Source: Datisca glomerata
Taxonomy: Eukaryota > Streptophyta > Magnoliopsida > Cucurbitales > Datiscaceae
Reading direction: 5' to 3'
Assembly: GCA_003255025.1 (NCBI GenBank)
Contig: QANY01012071.1
Span: 434,001 to 498,000, forward strand
Length of the DNA: 64,000 nt
Shown here piece by piece: positions 25,086-38,316 of this stretch. Positions within the stretch are counted from its first letter, which is position 1. Every line of letters begins with the position of its first letter. The notes beneath the pieces are model-generated. The model saw nothing but the letters and a program-made list of their open reading frames with translations, was not told where the DNA came from and searched no databases. The translations under genes were made by a program, and so were the position numbers.

Positions 25086-25706
25086 TACCCTAGCCACATT
25101 AAGGCCATCTCTCCGAAAACTAGCCGTCCCATCGCCAACCTCATTCTCTGACTCTAAAGCCCTTACTTCGGCCTCGAGACGGTTTTCCGTCTGTGAAATC
25201 ACCACCCAGACCGATCTACACCATCTGTGAAACAGTCGCCTAAGCCTCAAGTCGGTCCACCATCGCCTCAACCCTAGGTTGATCCGCCACTTCATCCCCA
25301 GATTGGTTCATCACCTCGACCTCACTAACCCGCAAGTGCACCGCAGCTTGTGGCGAACATCTACCAACTTTTGACGGCCGTGACGAAGTCCTAATTCTTG
25401 AAGACCCATGATGACCTCCGAACGCGATGCGCCCACCATCAGACACATATTCACCACGAGCCAAAGCGAAGAGTCGAGCTAAAGGTCCTGATCTCTGCTC
25501 CTCTTCAGAAACCATGAGAAAGTATCTTCGTCCCTCAGCATCATCCACAAGTACGCCGACCCAGTCTCCCTTATACATGGACGGAATAACGAACCTTTGA
25601 TCTTAGCCATTGTAACAGAGTCCTCGGAAGTATAAGAGGATTCTGAGGTGTGCTGGTCTGACACCTCAGGTGAAAAACCATTTTGAGAGTCAGATGTTGA
25701 AGACAT
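25062..25706 (-). pseudogene. Antisense ORF of the Tat-like gypsy element, N-terminal part
   Basis: Three overlapping minus-strand frames form a broken protein. 25706-25479 starts MSSTSDSQNGFSPEVSD and is Ser/Glu-rich. 25578-25240 carries YKGDWVGVLVDDAEGRRYFL and ARGEYVSDGGRIAFGG. 25295-25062 carries VRALESENEVGDGTA. The start lies about 260 bp inside the 3' LTR border, antisense to the element. This position and layout match the extra antisense ORF known in Tat/Grande-type elements. The molecular role is unknown. The frame shifts mean it is inactive. Confidence 0.5.
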
Positions 25707-25967
25707 CTTAAGCTCTGAATAAAAAATTACGAATGAGAAGGGAAGAGGCGCGAAAAGGAAGAATCCCCCATTTATTTATAAGAGGTCATGCAATCTTTGT
25801 CATCCAAAGAAAGTTTAAATGGGTGGCTCAAATCACCTCGACCTACGTAGTAATTAAAGTTTGTAAGGAAGATTCACTTCACCACATAGCTATACGTGCT
25901 CTTGAAAAAGAAAAAAGTCATAGTCCTATGAACCTAGATACTTGAAACTCACAGGACTAGGGGAAAA

Positions 25968-27151
25968 TGTTATACCATAATTCTTAAGCAAAATAATTTC
26001 ATGAATGACCCGATCCAAACTCTTGAAGAGATGCCTAAGTGTTGGAATCCTTTTACAAATAAAATGAAATAAAAGGATATTTACTAGATCAAAAGAGAAG
26101 TCCCGACAACCATGTGCCAAGGGCGTTAAGTCCTTAGAGGGGACCTCAGAAGATTGCTGAAGCCCTTAGAAGAGACCTCGACAAATTACCAAGGTCCTCA
26201 AAAAAGACCTCGGCATTATGTCGAGGTCCTCAAAGGGATAAGACCTTGGCACTATGCCGAGGTCGTCAAAAGGAAAATACCTCGGCACTATGCTGAGGTC
26301 CCTCTCACCAAAATAAGATTGAGCATTAGCCCGTGTATCTGTGATAGGTCTGAGACATGTCACCGACACAACATAAAGGGAAAAAGACTCGGTGAAGAGT
26401 AAGTAAACCCCTAATCGGGAGCTAGAATGACTCACTAGTGGAGTTTCATAGTAGAAAGGCCTCAGAACAATTGGCGATATGAGACATGTCACTAGTAACA
26501 CCTAAGTCTCAGCGGGAGAGAATGAAACTAAGTTAACCTTCCTATGGCGAATAGAGATTGGCCAAGGCACGAGTATCGCCGATGACACAGTTTGTCCTCA
26601 AGCGCATTAATAGCACCCTAACCAATAAGAAGCCCACACAAATAGCATAATGCCTGAATTCTGGAATCAAGTGCAAATTAGTCTGACCCCCGACAGAATG
26701 TTTAAAGCAAAAGAGCCAAATGGTTAAGCTCCAAGTCACTACACCTTAATATAATGATAGGCTAGACTAACCGATGACGTTAGCCATCATCAGATCGTAC
26801 CCTTCGTGAACCAATGAGCTGAGGTGAGAGACTGGAAGAACTCCAAGGTCGCACCTCATTGGAGGAGCAGAGAGGGAAGAGATGTTATTGGAGGATTAGA
26901 GGTATCGTACAACAATCTCAAAGCCCCAATCAAACAAGCTCACACTATAAATATGTGGGACATTATCATACAACAATCATCCTCCTACTATGCTTCTGAC
27001 TTGATTATTTATGTTCCCTTCTATTCTAACTTAATCTTCGGAGGGGCAGTAATGAGACCCCCCTTTACTTGGTCGCCTAGTTGCCTTCCCCCTTTTGCAG
27101 GTCTTGAATGATGATACCTAAAGATGAAGATTCCCCCTCTTTTTCTCTAAG
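25968..27151 (+). mobile_element. 3' LTR of the Tat-like gypsy element, right end truncated
   Basis: It begins TGTTATACCATAATTC just after a purine-rich stretch (AGGACTAGGGGAAAA) that would serve as the polypurine tract. It matches the 5' LTR over its first ~490 bp and again from TAATCTTCGGAGGGGCAGTAA (27031) to the CTCTTTTTCTCT at 27151. There it stops about 120 bp short of the 5' LTR end and is replaced by a GC-rich repeat. It contains a CACTATAAATATG TATA-like site at 26942-26953, in the sense direction. Confidence 0.75.
26206..26300. repeat. Palindromic 23-mer repeat, 36-bp period, 3 copies (3' LTR)
   Basis: Copies lie at 26206-26228, 26242-26264 and 26278-26300. They correspond one-to-one with the 5' LTR copies at 17397-17491, each having collected one or two independent substitutions. 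Confidence 0.85.
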
Positions 27152-27845
27152 TTGACTGATAATGCTTAGGTGAGTAAGGGGGGGATTACACATGAGCCAA
27201 TCGGGTGACGCCATGTGGGTCTTTGTGTAATTATCATGATCTAGGGAGAACATGCCTAGCCGGTGAGGCGCGACGACAGTGTTCACCCAACGCCTCCTCT
27301 ACAAGGGTTCTCTCAAACAAAACCTCTCCCCAAGGTGGGAGGGTAGCGCACCCTCAATGTCTAGAGTGGTCGTACCGAGGAGGCATGTCCCCCGCCTAGT
27401 ACAACGTAACCTCGCCCCTAATCCTGCCAGCCTATAGCCTCTCGAACGTTCCCAGGCAATCATGCGTCCACTCAAGTATTTGTCACTTGACTTGGCGGTT
27501 TGTGATGTGATGACTCATTTTGATAATGTAGTGGTGCGTCTACGAGTTGCATTACAGAGAGTGATCAATGCACCTCCATGATACACCCATGAGGGTGACA
27601 TCAATGGTGCTACCATAAGGGGGGCGACACCCCATGGTGCTGCCATTGGGACGACCTCCATGGGTACCTTAGTGGCGACACCTCAAGGGGTGCATCTCAA
27701 TGGCGGCACCCCATGGGGTGCACCTCGGCGGTGACACCCCATGGTACGTCCTTGGTGGAAACACTCCCGATACGCTATAAGAGTTGCACTTTACAAGTAG
27801 TCAACGTTGAAATCGTCAACCCTAATATACAATCGTGATCTAGCA
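27152..27845. repeat. GC-rich unassigned repeat with CACCCCATGG palindromes
   Basis: Base composition jumps well above the background. From about 27590 to 27760 a degenerate ~30-bp motif (GGCGACACCCCATGGTGC-like) recurs five or six times. A perfect 16-bp palindrome, GCACCCCATGGGGTGC, lies at 27706-27721. No coding domain was found. It is probably LTR or satellite debris from an element not otherwise present. Confidence 0.55.
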
Positions 27846-28121
27846 GGTGTCATTCTTAACATAAAAATGATAAATAAAGGTGTAGCTGGGGAATTTTGTC
27901 AGACTAAAGTTGAGCGCAAACGCAAAGTAACTTGGTATCTTTATTTGTGGAAACAATAATATTTCGTTAAAAAAACTCGGGTCAGAATTTTTCTTTTCAA
28001 TTGTTGAGGGGCACTTCTAGCACAATTTAATGAGACAGAAGGAAAAACTCATCTAATTGAAGAAAATAATGAAAATACAGGAGAAGTAGAGGGTAGAATT
28101 GCAAAAACACTTGCTTTTACC

Positions 28122-28128
28122 TATATAT
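28122..28128 (+). promoter_or_regulatory. Candidate TATA box of the HDA15-type gene
   Basis: TATATAT lies about 80 bp upstream of the first leader donor site and is the only good TATA-like site in the preceding 250 bp. The transcript start would be near 28155. This is inferred from spacing only. Confidence 0.4.
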
Positions 28129-28154
28129 GAAAGTTCCTAGATCGAAATCATCGT

Positions 28155-28966
28155 CTTCCCGCATTTTGCCTTGATATCGTTTCAAATCCGAAGGAGACAT
28201 ATGAGTTTACTAACCCAACAGGTATTTTTAACCTTCTCTCTCGGCATTATTTGTTTTCTTATTTTGATTTTTCTTTATTTTGTTTTTCCCTTGATGTTTC
28301 TAAGGAATTTATCGTTTTAGCTTCTGTTTTATGTCTGCAACGCTCTCGTCTGTGTCAGTAACTTGGAAGCTAAAGTTATGGTTTCTCATTGCTTCTTTCT
28401 GGGTTTCTCTTTTCTCATTCTCTTTCTTGTTTCTTTTTTTCTCTTTTCTCTTTTCCTTTATTTTCTCTTGCCCGATTACTTTATTTTCTTTTGTTCTGAC
28501 TTGAATGCTGTCATCTGGATTGTTTGATAGTAGTTTCCTCCACGTTTAGTTCTTGCTCTAATTACTCAATACGTAGTTTCTTGCTCTTCCAGAGACGTAC
28601 TGTTTAACCCACTTGCTACTTTTGATGTCTTTTGGGTATTGGGTTAATCGTGCTTTAAGCTCCATTTGTAACTTTCGATGTCTCGTTGTTTAGTGTTCTG
28701 TTATGTATATGTGGTGGAACAGTAAATGAAGAATATGATGACTGATGAGGTATATTTTAATGAAGTTAATAGATGTGATCAATGAAATTTTTTCGTCCTG
28801 TTGATACAATTAGTGCCGTCTTCTTTCATGAGTTTCCCTTTGAGATTCTTTTTTTTTACAATACTTATTAACGCCATTTACTGATAATTGATCCCTTCTG
28901 TCTATTTATAGATAAAGTTGATTTTGCCCGAAATTTTTTAAATGTGATCATCAACCAGAACACAAG
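28155..28966 (+). other. 5' leader of the HDA15-type gene: leader intron plus a 16-codon uORF
   Basis: A leader exon ends at 28221 (CAACAG|GTATTT). A 690-bp intron (28222-28911, T-rich, ending TTTATAG) separates it from the exon with the main ATG at 28967. An upstream ATG at 28201 is spliced in frame across this intron (last 7 codons of exon 1, then 9 codons from 28912) to TAA at 28939-28941. That gives a 16-codon uORF ending 25 nt before the main ATG. Splice sites are read from consensus, not from transcripts. Confidence 0.55.
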
Positions 28967-31900
28967 ATGGGTTCAAAAAAGTTTGGCATGAGACGTTTAT
29001 CAAATGGAGATGCTGAGGAAAATCTTGGCAAACATGGGGACCGAGTGCCATGTCAAGGCGTGAACAGTAGATGTGGAAACTTGGGTTTTGATGGAACCAA
29101 TGCTAGATCTTGCGTTGATAACGATTGTGGAGAAGAAAACATGTTGGGAATATCTAGCAGAGAAGTATCTGACGACCTAATTGTAGCTAGCCCGCCTGAT
29201 GTTGTACGTGTAAGCAGAATATTGTTTCAAAACATCATCTTAAAGATGTAGTTTCTTATTGCTTCAGTGTTTTTTCAGTCTAGACCTTGTAAAGAATGTC
29301 AATGAATCTTTTTTCTTTTTTGCAGAGAAAGTCTAGGCAGCAGAAAGAAGTGAGTTTTCAAGATATGTATAACGACCAAAACATGTTTGATGACGACGAT
29401 GAAGATGATAGTGACTGGGAGCCTTTACAGAAACATGTGGAAATGATGAAGTGGTTTTGCACCAATTGTACAATGCTCAATCTTGATGATGTTGTACATT
29501 GCGATGTATGGTGGTGGCTTTTCTGTTTTTTTTTTTTTTAAGATTTATATGTGTTTTGTTGAGTGTTTTGCTTCTTCACTGTTTTGACATAAGGTTCTTA
29601 ATATTTTTATGCTTATTGGATACAATTATTTTCCATGCAGACATGTGGGGAGCACAAAGAATCTGGAATCTTGAAACATGGTTTTTATGCATCCCCCTTG
29701 TTACATGGTGCAGGCCTTACAGAGGCTGTGTCAGGAATCAAAGAGAGGAACAAAGGTATGTGCATGTTAACAAGTATTTTGAATATTGTTGAAAACCAAA
29801 TGACACGCTCGTATATTTTCTTGATCATATTTTTAAGGATTAATATGGAGAATATATGCCTTAGCTTTTAATTTTAAGCAAGAACTTGTAGGTCGAGTGG
29901 GTGGGTCGATGGTTAAGTACCTACTGACCTTCCTCCATATCATTTCTATTTTGATATAGACAACACTAAAAATAGTAAAAGTTCTAGATTAGTTTTATGC
30001 TTAGAATTTATTACCGATAGTGACTTAAAACCTTAATTAGAAAATTCTATTGATGTATATAATTAGAAAATTCATAGATTTAGAGTTGGTTCATGTTTAT
30101 AATATCTTGCTAGATATTCCTTGATAAGTTGTCAAAATCAAACCCCTTTGAGTCACTTATTGGCTTAGAACATCAGTAATGGGAGGCATTGAATTAAATT
30201 ACCAGAGGTTATACCTCCATTAATGTGTTCCTGGTGCTTGGGTAGAGTGATGCACATACTCTATTGCACATTTGTCACGTGCTCTAAGATGTTGGATGAT
30301 ACTAGAGTATTTTATTATTATTTTTTGAAAAAAGAAACAAGATGAACGTCATAGGGCTTTTTCTTTTGTTTCTCCGCTGAGTTGGATCTAATCAAACTTG
30401 ATTGTTACATCTAAAAAACATTTCATGGAATCTCATATTTGCTGGCTAAAAAATTGATTTCTAAATATCAGCTAATGAATATTTATAGGACATGGTGATT
30501 CCTTGAAGTACTTATATTTCCTATTTTATTTCTCGAATAGTTATCTTGGAGGTTTTACTTGCATTTTTCTTATGCACATGTTTGTTCCGTATTTTGATCT
30601 ATTTTGCTAACGTTGAGTAACTGGTAATTCTGGGTATAATTGGATATGGTGGACATTATCTGCAACAACTTCTTAACTGCATTTACTCTTTGTTTGTTTA
30701 GGCTTGGACTCGCCACTATCAGCCCCTAATAATTTCACGGCAGTAGGTTTTGATGAGAAAATGTTGCTACATTCAGAAGTATGAAGACTTGTTTCGATCT
30801 CCATATTATAGATAGCTTTCTCACAAATAACGTTCACCCACTTTTCTGTGTGTTTGACCTTGTTGCTGCTGTATTTTGTTTTTTCTAACAGATATATGAG
30901 CAGTTGACCCATTATTAATATAAATGATCGTGAATGGGAAAATTTCTTAATTTTTGCTATAGCCATTTATTTATTTAATATTAATTTTGATAAGTTGCGG
31001 GAATAACCTCCTCTTTGAAGAGTGATGTGACTACCAATTGGGCCAGTACCCATCTTACTTTAGGCATTTATTTGCTCAAGGTATTACTTCTAAATGGTAC
31101 TTGTTTTAAAGTCCCGAAAAGAATGATTATGTTTCTTAAAATGAAAATCTGACTCCTATTCTTCTAAACAATCTTGCTTATGGCTGAGTATGGAGACATT
31201 AGTGCATTAGGGGATGAGCTTTCTTGCTCTTGGGATCTAAGGCGCTTTTGCAGTAGAGCATTCCTCGAATGACCATAAGATGTTCTGATGAACTAAATGA
31301 TAAACTGAATACAAACAAACAAAATGGAAGTAAAAGAATTTAGAAAGGTTTAGTGGCCAGGATTCCTGTGATCTGCCCTGCCCAGAACACCTGCCTGCTA
31401 TCTCTCCTTACACTCAACTTTCTTTGTGTTTTTATATTTTGCTAATTCACATGGTAATGAAATTATAACAGTGGCAGTTAATTTGTAAAAGTAACAAAAA
31501 CTCAAACTGTCCTTCAAAACTCAGATACCAGCATTTTGGAATATAGAATGTACGTTGTACCCTGAGTATGAACCTTTCTTACCATGTGCTTCTGATTGTA
31601 CTAGGTGTTTCTGTGAGTGCAAAGTAGTTTGACATTCTTTATTCTTCTGGCTCTGTGCTAGAGTAGGTTGAGATGAAATCACATCCACACCCAGAAAGAC
31701 CAGATCGTCTTAGAGCTATTGCCGCTAGCCTTGCTACAGCCGGTATTTACACCTACACTGAAGTATCTTCTATTACTTTTTTTCCTGAAAATGAGAAAAT
31801 AATTTTATTGGTAAATGTCAAATTATTACACAATGGACTGTTTAGCTAACCATTTAATCATCAGACTGAAAAGCAATAGGCGAATTCTAATGTATGTAGG

Positions 31901-33878
31901 TATCTTTCCCGGACGATGTTCTCCAATTTCTGCTAGAGAAATTACACGCGAAGAACTTCAGATGGTAAGAAGTTGCTACAATTGTTTTTCTTAAGAGGCG
32001 GATGTGGTACAATTTGCATTCCAATTTTACAAGTAGTATAGTGGGGGAATGTGTGTGTAAGGAGATAAGCATGCCGGTGAGTAATTATTTTTGGCCATGA
32101 ATGACAATAGCCTGAGTTGAGCTGGTTAAATGTAGGACATTTTCTCTGCTACCATGATTATTAGGATAGGACGATAAGGATAAGGATAGGACATTTTCTA
32201 TGCTACCATTTCTTGGGTTTTTTTTTTATATACATATCACTTATTGCTAAGGAACAAAATATACGTATCACTTGCAAAAGAAAGGATAGGACTATAAGAA
32301 TCCTCAGTTGGTTTTTGCAGAAAATATATTGTTTTATTAGCATGATTAAACATATCAAATTCTGTCTCATTATTTACTCTATTTAAGTGAAGGTTCATTC
32401 CTTGGAGCACGTTCAAGCTATTGAGCTTACAAGCCATATATTTTGTAGGTAAGCTAGTTGGCTGTCCTCTATTGTGTATGCTTAGTGGTGTGGCTGGCCT
32501 AGTTTTTGTGCATTGTCATGCCACCATTTGTAAATACTGTATGTGCATGTGCTTTTCAACACCCCCCCCCCCCNNNNNCCCCCCCCCCCCCCCGACACGC
32601 GCACACTAAGAAAAAGAGTATGAAGAAAAGAGTTTTGAAGAACTTTGTTTTACATTGGAGGAAACTATTAGGAAGTGGAATGTGTGGCAACAATAGTGAA
32701 AATTTGGATCACCTCTTTATTCATTGTTCTTTTGCGAGGGAGTTTTGGCACCGGTTAATGTTGAAGATGCACATAAGTTGGGTTTTTCATAGACGCATGG
32801 ATGATCTTTTTTGTCAAGTATTTCTTTTGAAATGGCCCATGAAGATCAAAGTTTCGTGGTACATGGGGGTTGTCGCAGTGTTATGGGGGTTATGGTCAGA
32901 ACGGAATAGGAGAATTTTCGAATATAGTTCCATGGATATTGATTCTTTGTGGATAAGATCCATTTTTGGGTTTCTTTGTGGGTGTCCACCTCAGTTTGGG
33001 GACATTCTTTTGTTTTTTATTGATATCGATTGGTTGACTGTTTGTATAGATTAATTTAGGTTTTTGGTGTTCGGCTAGGATGGCTTATCCTCCAAACAGT
33101 CTTTTGTACATCTCTTTTATTAAATATAAGTTTGTGTCCTATAAAAAAACTATTAGAAAGTGGGGAACAAAAGCGAGAAAGTAAATTAAACTATATGTAC
33201 TAATTTTTTGATTTATTTTTATATTTCATACTCAATTAAAGTTGCATAACAAATAAGTCTATAAAGTCCAGAGGAAGAAAACAAAACTTCAAAACTTGAT
33301 GTTTTCCATGTCTCCCCAACAATTATTCAACTATTATGTAACTATTCCCCTCTCCCAAATAAAACGATTTTAAGATATCTACGTGGGGCACCTCAAGCCT
33401 GATTAAGTTGGCTGTTAATTGAATATGGATTACTTTGCCTTTTTTCCTGATTGGCAGTTATTTCACTCCTGACACATATGCCAATGAGCATTCTGCACGG
33501 GCTGCTAGGCTTGCAGCTGGTTTATGTGCTGATCTTGCTGCAGAGATAATTTCTGGACGTGTTAAAAATGGTTTTGCATTGGTATGCTTTCTCAATATCT
33601 AGTTTTAATAGCCTCTGGTTAACTTCTAAGCTTTTAAGTTCTCTATCTCCTCAAAGTTTTTCTTTTTTTTTTTTTCTGAAAAAAATTAATCTCCTGTGAC
33701 TTAGGTTCGTCCTCCTGGACATCATGCTGGTGTAAGACAAGCCATGGGTTTTTGCCTCCACAACAATGCAGCAGTTGCTGCGATGGCAGCTCAAGTTGCA
33801 GGTGCTAAGAAGGTGCTAATTGTTGATTGGGTAAGATCGATACTCCTTTTAATATTGGCCGCCTGCGTGTGACTGTAC

Positions 33879-33925
<47 letters not shown>

Positions 33926-36900
33926 CTCTCTCTCTCTCTCAAGTCGTTTTCCATGATCATTGCAGGACGTTCATCATGGCAATGGCACTCAGGAAATATT
34001 TGAGCAGAATAAATCGGTGAGCTGCATTGTAGTAATAGTACAGATCTCACAAGTGCTTAGTTTTCATATGTTACTATCATTTCTAGTGGAACGATTTGCT
34101 TGAAGGTTGTATGGTGTTGGCTAAGACACTTGTGTCTCCTAATCAGTCGTATGGTTGGACGAAACTTTAGTTTTTCTGTTACGTGTTAATTTTTATTATG
34201 TAATTTCATACCAAACTGAACCGAATGGAACTGAAACTTTAGTTTTTTTTATTGTTTTGGTAATAATTCTTTAAAAAAATGTGTAAAAATTATTTTCTTA
34301 TTACTAAGGCCGAACCGAAGAACCGAACCAAACCGAAACTTTCAGTTCGGTTAGGTTAATTTTTTATAACTGGTTTGGTTCGGTTGGCAATATTGCCACA
34401 CCAAAACTTAGGTTCAGATTGATATAAAAAACATAACCGAACCGAACTGTGAACACACCTAACAAAATCTGTTAAATTTGTAGTCTTACGAACAGTGTTT
34501 GCATGTTTTCCTTATTCAATCTATTTAAAATCTTCCAATGAGTTCCTAATCCATGTGGCATTTCAGTTAGATTAAGTTTTGATCTGCGAATAATGTAAAT
34601 TTGACATTTTTCAATTTCAGTATATATTCACTCATCCAATTTTTTTTTTAAAGATTTTGTATTTAATAATTTTTGAAAGTGAATTAAATTTATGTGACAT
34701 TTCAGTTAGATTAAGTTTTGATCTACGGAAAATGTATTTTATAGCTCAATTTTTGTATTAAATAGCCCAGGATCTTTTTTGTTAATGATATACTTCTTTT
34801 TATCGATAACTTTTTTTTGTGTTAAATAGTTTTTGAAAGAGAGGTATATGTATTTTCTTTAGGTTGATATGATTTAAAGCTACCTGTTTTTGTGTAAGAT
34901 GGGGCTTAATTGCAAAAATTGTAAGCAGGTAATAAATTCGCTAAAAATATTGTGTGAGGGTTGTGATTACAAAGCAGCCGAAGTGCTATTTTTATGTTTA
35001 ACCCTTAGTTATATAAGCTATTACATTTCTGATAACCACTAGATATTTGGATGGTCAACATAAAGTTTCCAGTCATGGATATTTTATGGATGTAATTCTG
35101 CATAGCATCTGTCCTACTTTGAAAAGAGCGTAGCTCGGAGATTTGCATTGAATATTTGAACCAGGGAGTCTTATAATTGTAACATTTATAAATTTGACCT
35201 GTTCCCTGTAGGTCTTGTATGTATCTTTGCATAGACATGAGGGAGGCAAGTTTTATCCTGGTACGGGTGCTGCTGATGAGGTTATAAATTGCTACTTCAT
35301 TTCTTTTTCCTTTCCAGTTTGCCTATGATGAATTAATTGCCTCCCCTAGCCAAGTTAGTGAGGTGGCTCCACACTTGGAGCGGACCTTTTTTATGTAGTT
35401 ATTTTGGTGTAGAAACGATAATGTTGAAAATGTGTAGTTCATATTTATGATATATCCTGCTGTGAAGCCTGGGCCTTTGGATGGCAAACGTTCTCCCTTG
35501 TCATTTTGACAACTCTTCTGAGCAAGTGAGCAGCTCCAAACAATCTGTAGTTGTTTTGTAATTAGTAATGGATTTAAGTTTTAATTTCTAGAGCTCAAGT
35601 TAATCCTTGTTGCATACATATTTTGCAACATTTCACGGCCCTTTTGACACCATCTGTAACTGAGGTTTTATCTGAATTTATCTGACACCATCAGACAATG
35701 TGTTATTGTCTGAATTTATCTGACACCATCAGACAATGTGTTATTATCTGAATTTATCATGAAAGCATGAATCAACTTGCTGGTATCTGGGATTGGCTAT
35801 GGAAACTGTCAATGGTGATTGTGAGGTACGGTACCTACTAAAAATTAAAATTGATGGATTATAACTAAATGCCAGATATCAATTCCTGGCGGTTACGTTT
35901 TTGTCAATTCACATGGACATTGCGGTAAACTATGATATGGATCTATACTAGATGAGCAATTGGATCTATACTAGATGAGCAATAGCATTATCGATGTATT
36001 TTTGTAGTCATTATTTTCCATTTCTTTACAATTCTGGATATACACGGCACAATCTCCTATTTGGATGCTCTAGGAGAAATAATTGAGCCACTCCAGTGGG
36101 TTATTCATCATTGGATCTCTATTCATCATGTTCAAGTTTGCCTATGATGCTATTTATGTTGCATGTATACATTGGCTCAACTCATTAATGCGATATTTTT
36201 ACCTTTTCAGGTTGGAAAAATGGGTGCAGAAGGATATTGTGTGAATATTCCATGGAGTTGTGGAGGAGTTGGAGATAATGATTACATTTTTGCTTTTCAG
36301 CATGTTGTGCTTCCTATAGGTTATTATTGCTCATGCTTTATTTTCATTTCCATCTATTATTTTAAGGAGTTATCTCATGAGGTGGCTGATGTGTGTATAT
36401 AGTTCCTTTGTTTTCAGAATTTAGAGCGGAGTCAACCCCTAAGGAGACTTTCAATTTTGTGGATTTGTTGCTTTTGTGTATGGAAGGTTATTTGGCTATT
36501 TTTGGTGTCCCTTGTATAAAAGTCTTGATACATGTCTAGCAAAACTTACCCTTTTGTAACATCTTTCTTTTTCTACTGATGTGAAAATGCATTTCTGAGA
36601 ATGTCATTGACCATTGTGAGATTCTTTCACACATTGTATGGTGACGAGTTCATATAACCTTGTCAATATTGGATTTTAGACGCACAATTTTTTCTTTTTT
36701 TGTTCTCTTTTTTGGATGCACAAATTATCTGCTTCAAAATTAAAAAAAAAGTTCATATTTTCCGCTTACATGTCAAATGGTTGTGCTGTATTTTTTGGTG
36801 TTTTCTCTTATTGTATGATTGTTAGAAGACCGTCTCGCGAATAATATCTAATCAAAATGTATCTGTGGAGTGTCACTAAGAATATTGCTTCTGGTGGTGC

Positions 36901-38274
36901 TGTGAGGTTTGAGAATGATGGTTTCCCAGTAGTTTGTATTGTGGGCCCAATACAAATTTTTGGAAAAAAAGAGTCTGAAATATAGCAGAGCACAAGATTC
37001 GAATGGAGCTTGTCTACTGAAGAATAAGCTTGGAGAGACCGAATATTATATTATCATGTCAATGTTGTCTCTTTATCCATATATGTACATACTATTACGA
37101 TTATTATTCTTGATCATGCTAGAATTCTGTGCTAAAATTCTCTGCTCTGAGATGTAGATCGCTAGGTGCCTATTCTTATTAGATATTCATGCATTTTTTT
37201 TTTGCATTTGATTATTGGCTAAAGTCATCTGATGGTCGTTTTTGAACTATAATATCATTGCAGTTTCTGAGTTTGCTCCGGATTTCACCATAATATCAGC
37301 TGGATTTGATGCTGCAAGGGGAGATCCCTTGGGGTGCTGTGATGTAAGGATCTTTGTTTCTTTGACCAACTGAATCTCCATCCTTTTACCCTAAATTATT
37401 CTGTCGGATTAGGTTTACTTCCAGAAGTACTCGCTTTGGTATTTCTGGTGTTGTAATGGCTGCTTAACTTTCAGTGCTCCTCCGGTATTTTTTTTTGGAT
37501 CTAGCTCTTTTTTGGCGGATTTATTTTGGCTGAAGTTTAGCGTGTATAAGCACATTATTCCAGTAAATGGTCTTTTTCATTTTAATCCTTTCAGTTTATT
37601 AGCTTCGGAGATCTTTGCTCTCCCCCCCCGCCCCCCCCCCCCTCTCTCGGTGTATCTATATATCTCTTCTTTGGTTTATCGTGCAGGTTACTCCGGTTGG
37701 CTATGCACGGATGACTCACATGTTGAACAATGTCTGTGGAGGAAAGTTGCTGGTTATTCTCGAGGGCGGGTTCGTTCTGTTACGCGCTTCTTAAGCTTTG
37801 TGCTTGGAGTTTTTGACTTTTATTATTTTGCTCAATTCTGAGGGGGTTCATAATATGCAGCTATAATCTTCGTTCCATATCATCTTCAGCTACTGCAGTA
37901 ATTAAGGTGACATAAGATTATGAAATTCATGAGCATTTTATCCACATCTGTAACGACCCAAAGAAAAAGAAAAAGAGTCTATCACTAGCAAAACTGATTT
38001 TTTTTTTAACGTAAATGGTCATAAAAGGGAATGTATAAGTAGAGATTAATTCTGCCTCATTGATGCAACGTATTTAGTTTTGGATTTCCATGATTAGGTA
38101 TTGCTCGGTGAAAGTCCTGAATGTGATTTAGGAAACAGTTCACCTTCCAAAGCTGGGGTGCAGACTGTGCTGGACGTCCTCAAGATTCAGATGAACTTCT
38201 GGCCTAAGTTGGAATCTAGTTTTACAAAATTAGAGTCACAGTGGGCAACATACACTTTACAAAGCAGAAGTGAG

Positions 38275-38316
<42 letters not shown>

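Noticed and set aside
26154..26402. 82-codon frame, and its counterpart at 17357-17593, with repeated HYAEV/RPRHY motifs
   Set aside because: Both are translations of the palindromic 36-bp LTR repeats. Similarity between them reflects LTR homology, not a protein family.
29499..29871. Plus-strand frames of 97 and 78 codons in the HDA15 region
   Set aside because: They are alternative frames over exon 29641-29755 and flanking introns. The HDA15 frame through the zinc finger accounts for the exon.
32421..32609. 62-codon frame running into the N gap
   Set aside because: It is translation through poly-C/N, an artefact of the gap.
33805..34050. Minus-strand ORF with (RE)n repeat
   Set aside because: It is antisense translation of a CT microsatellite.
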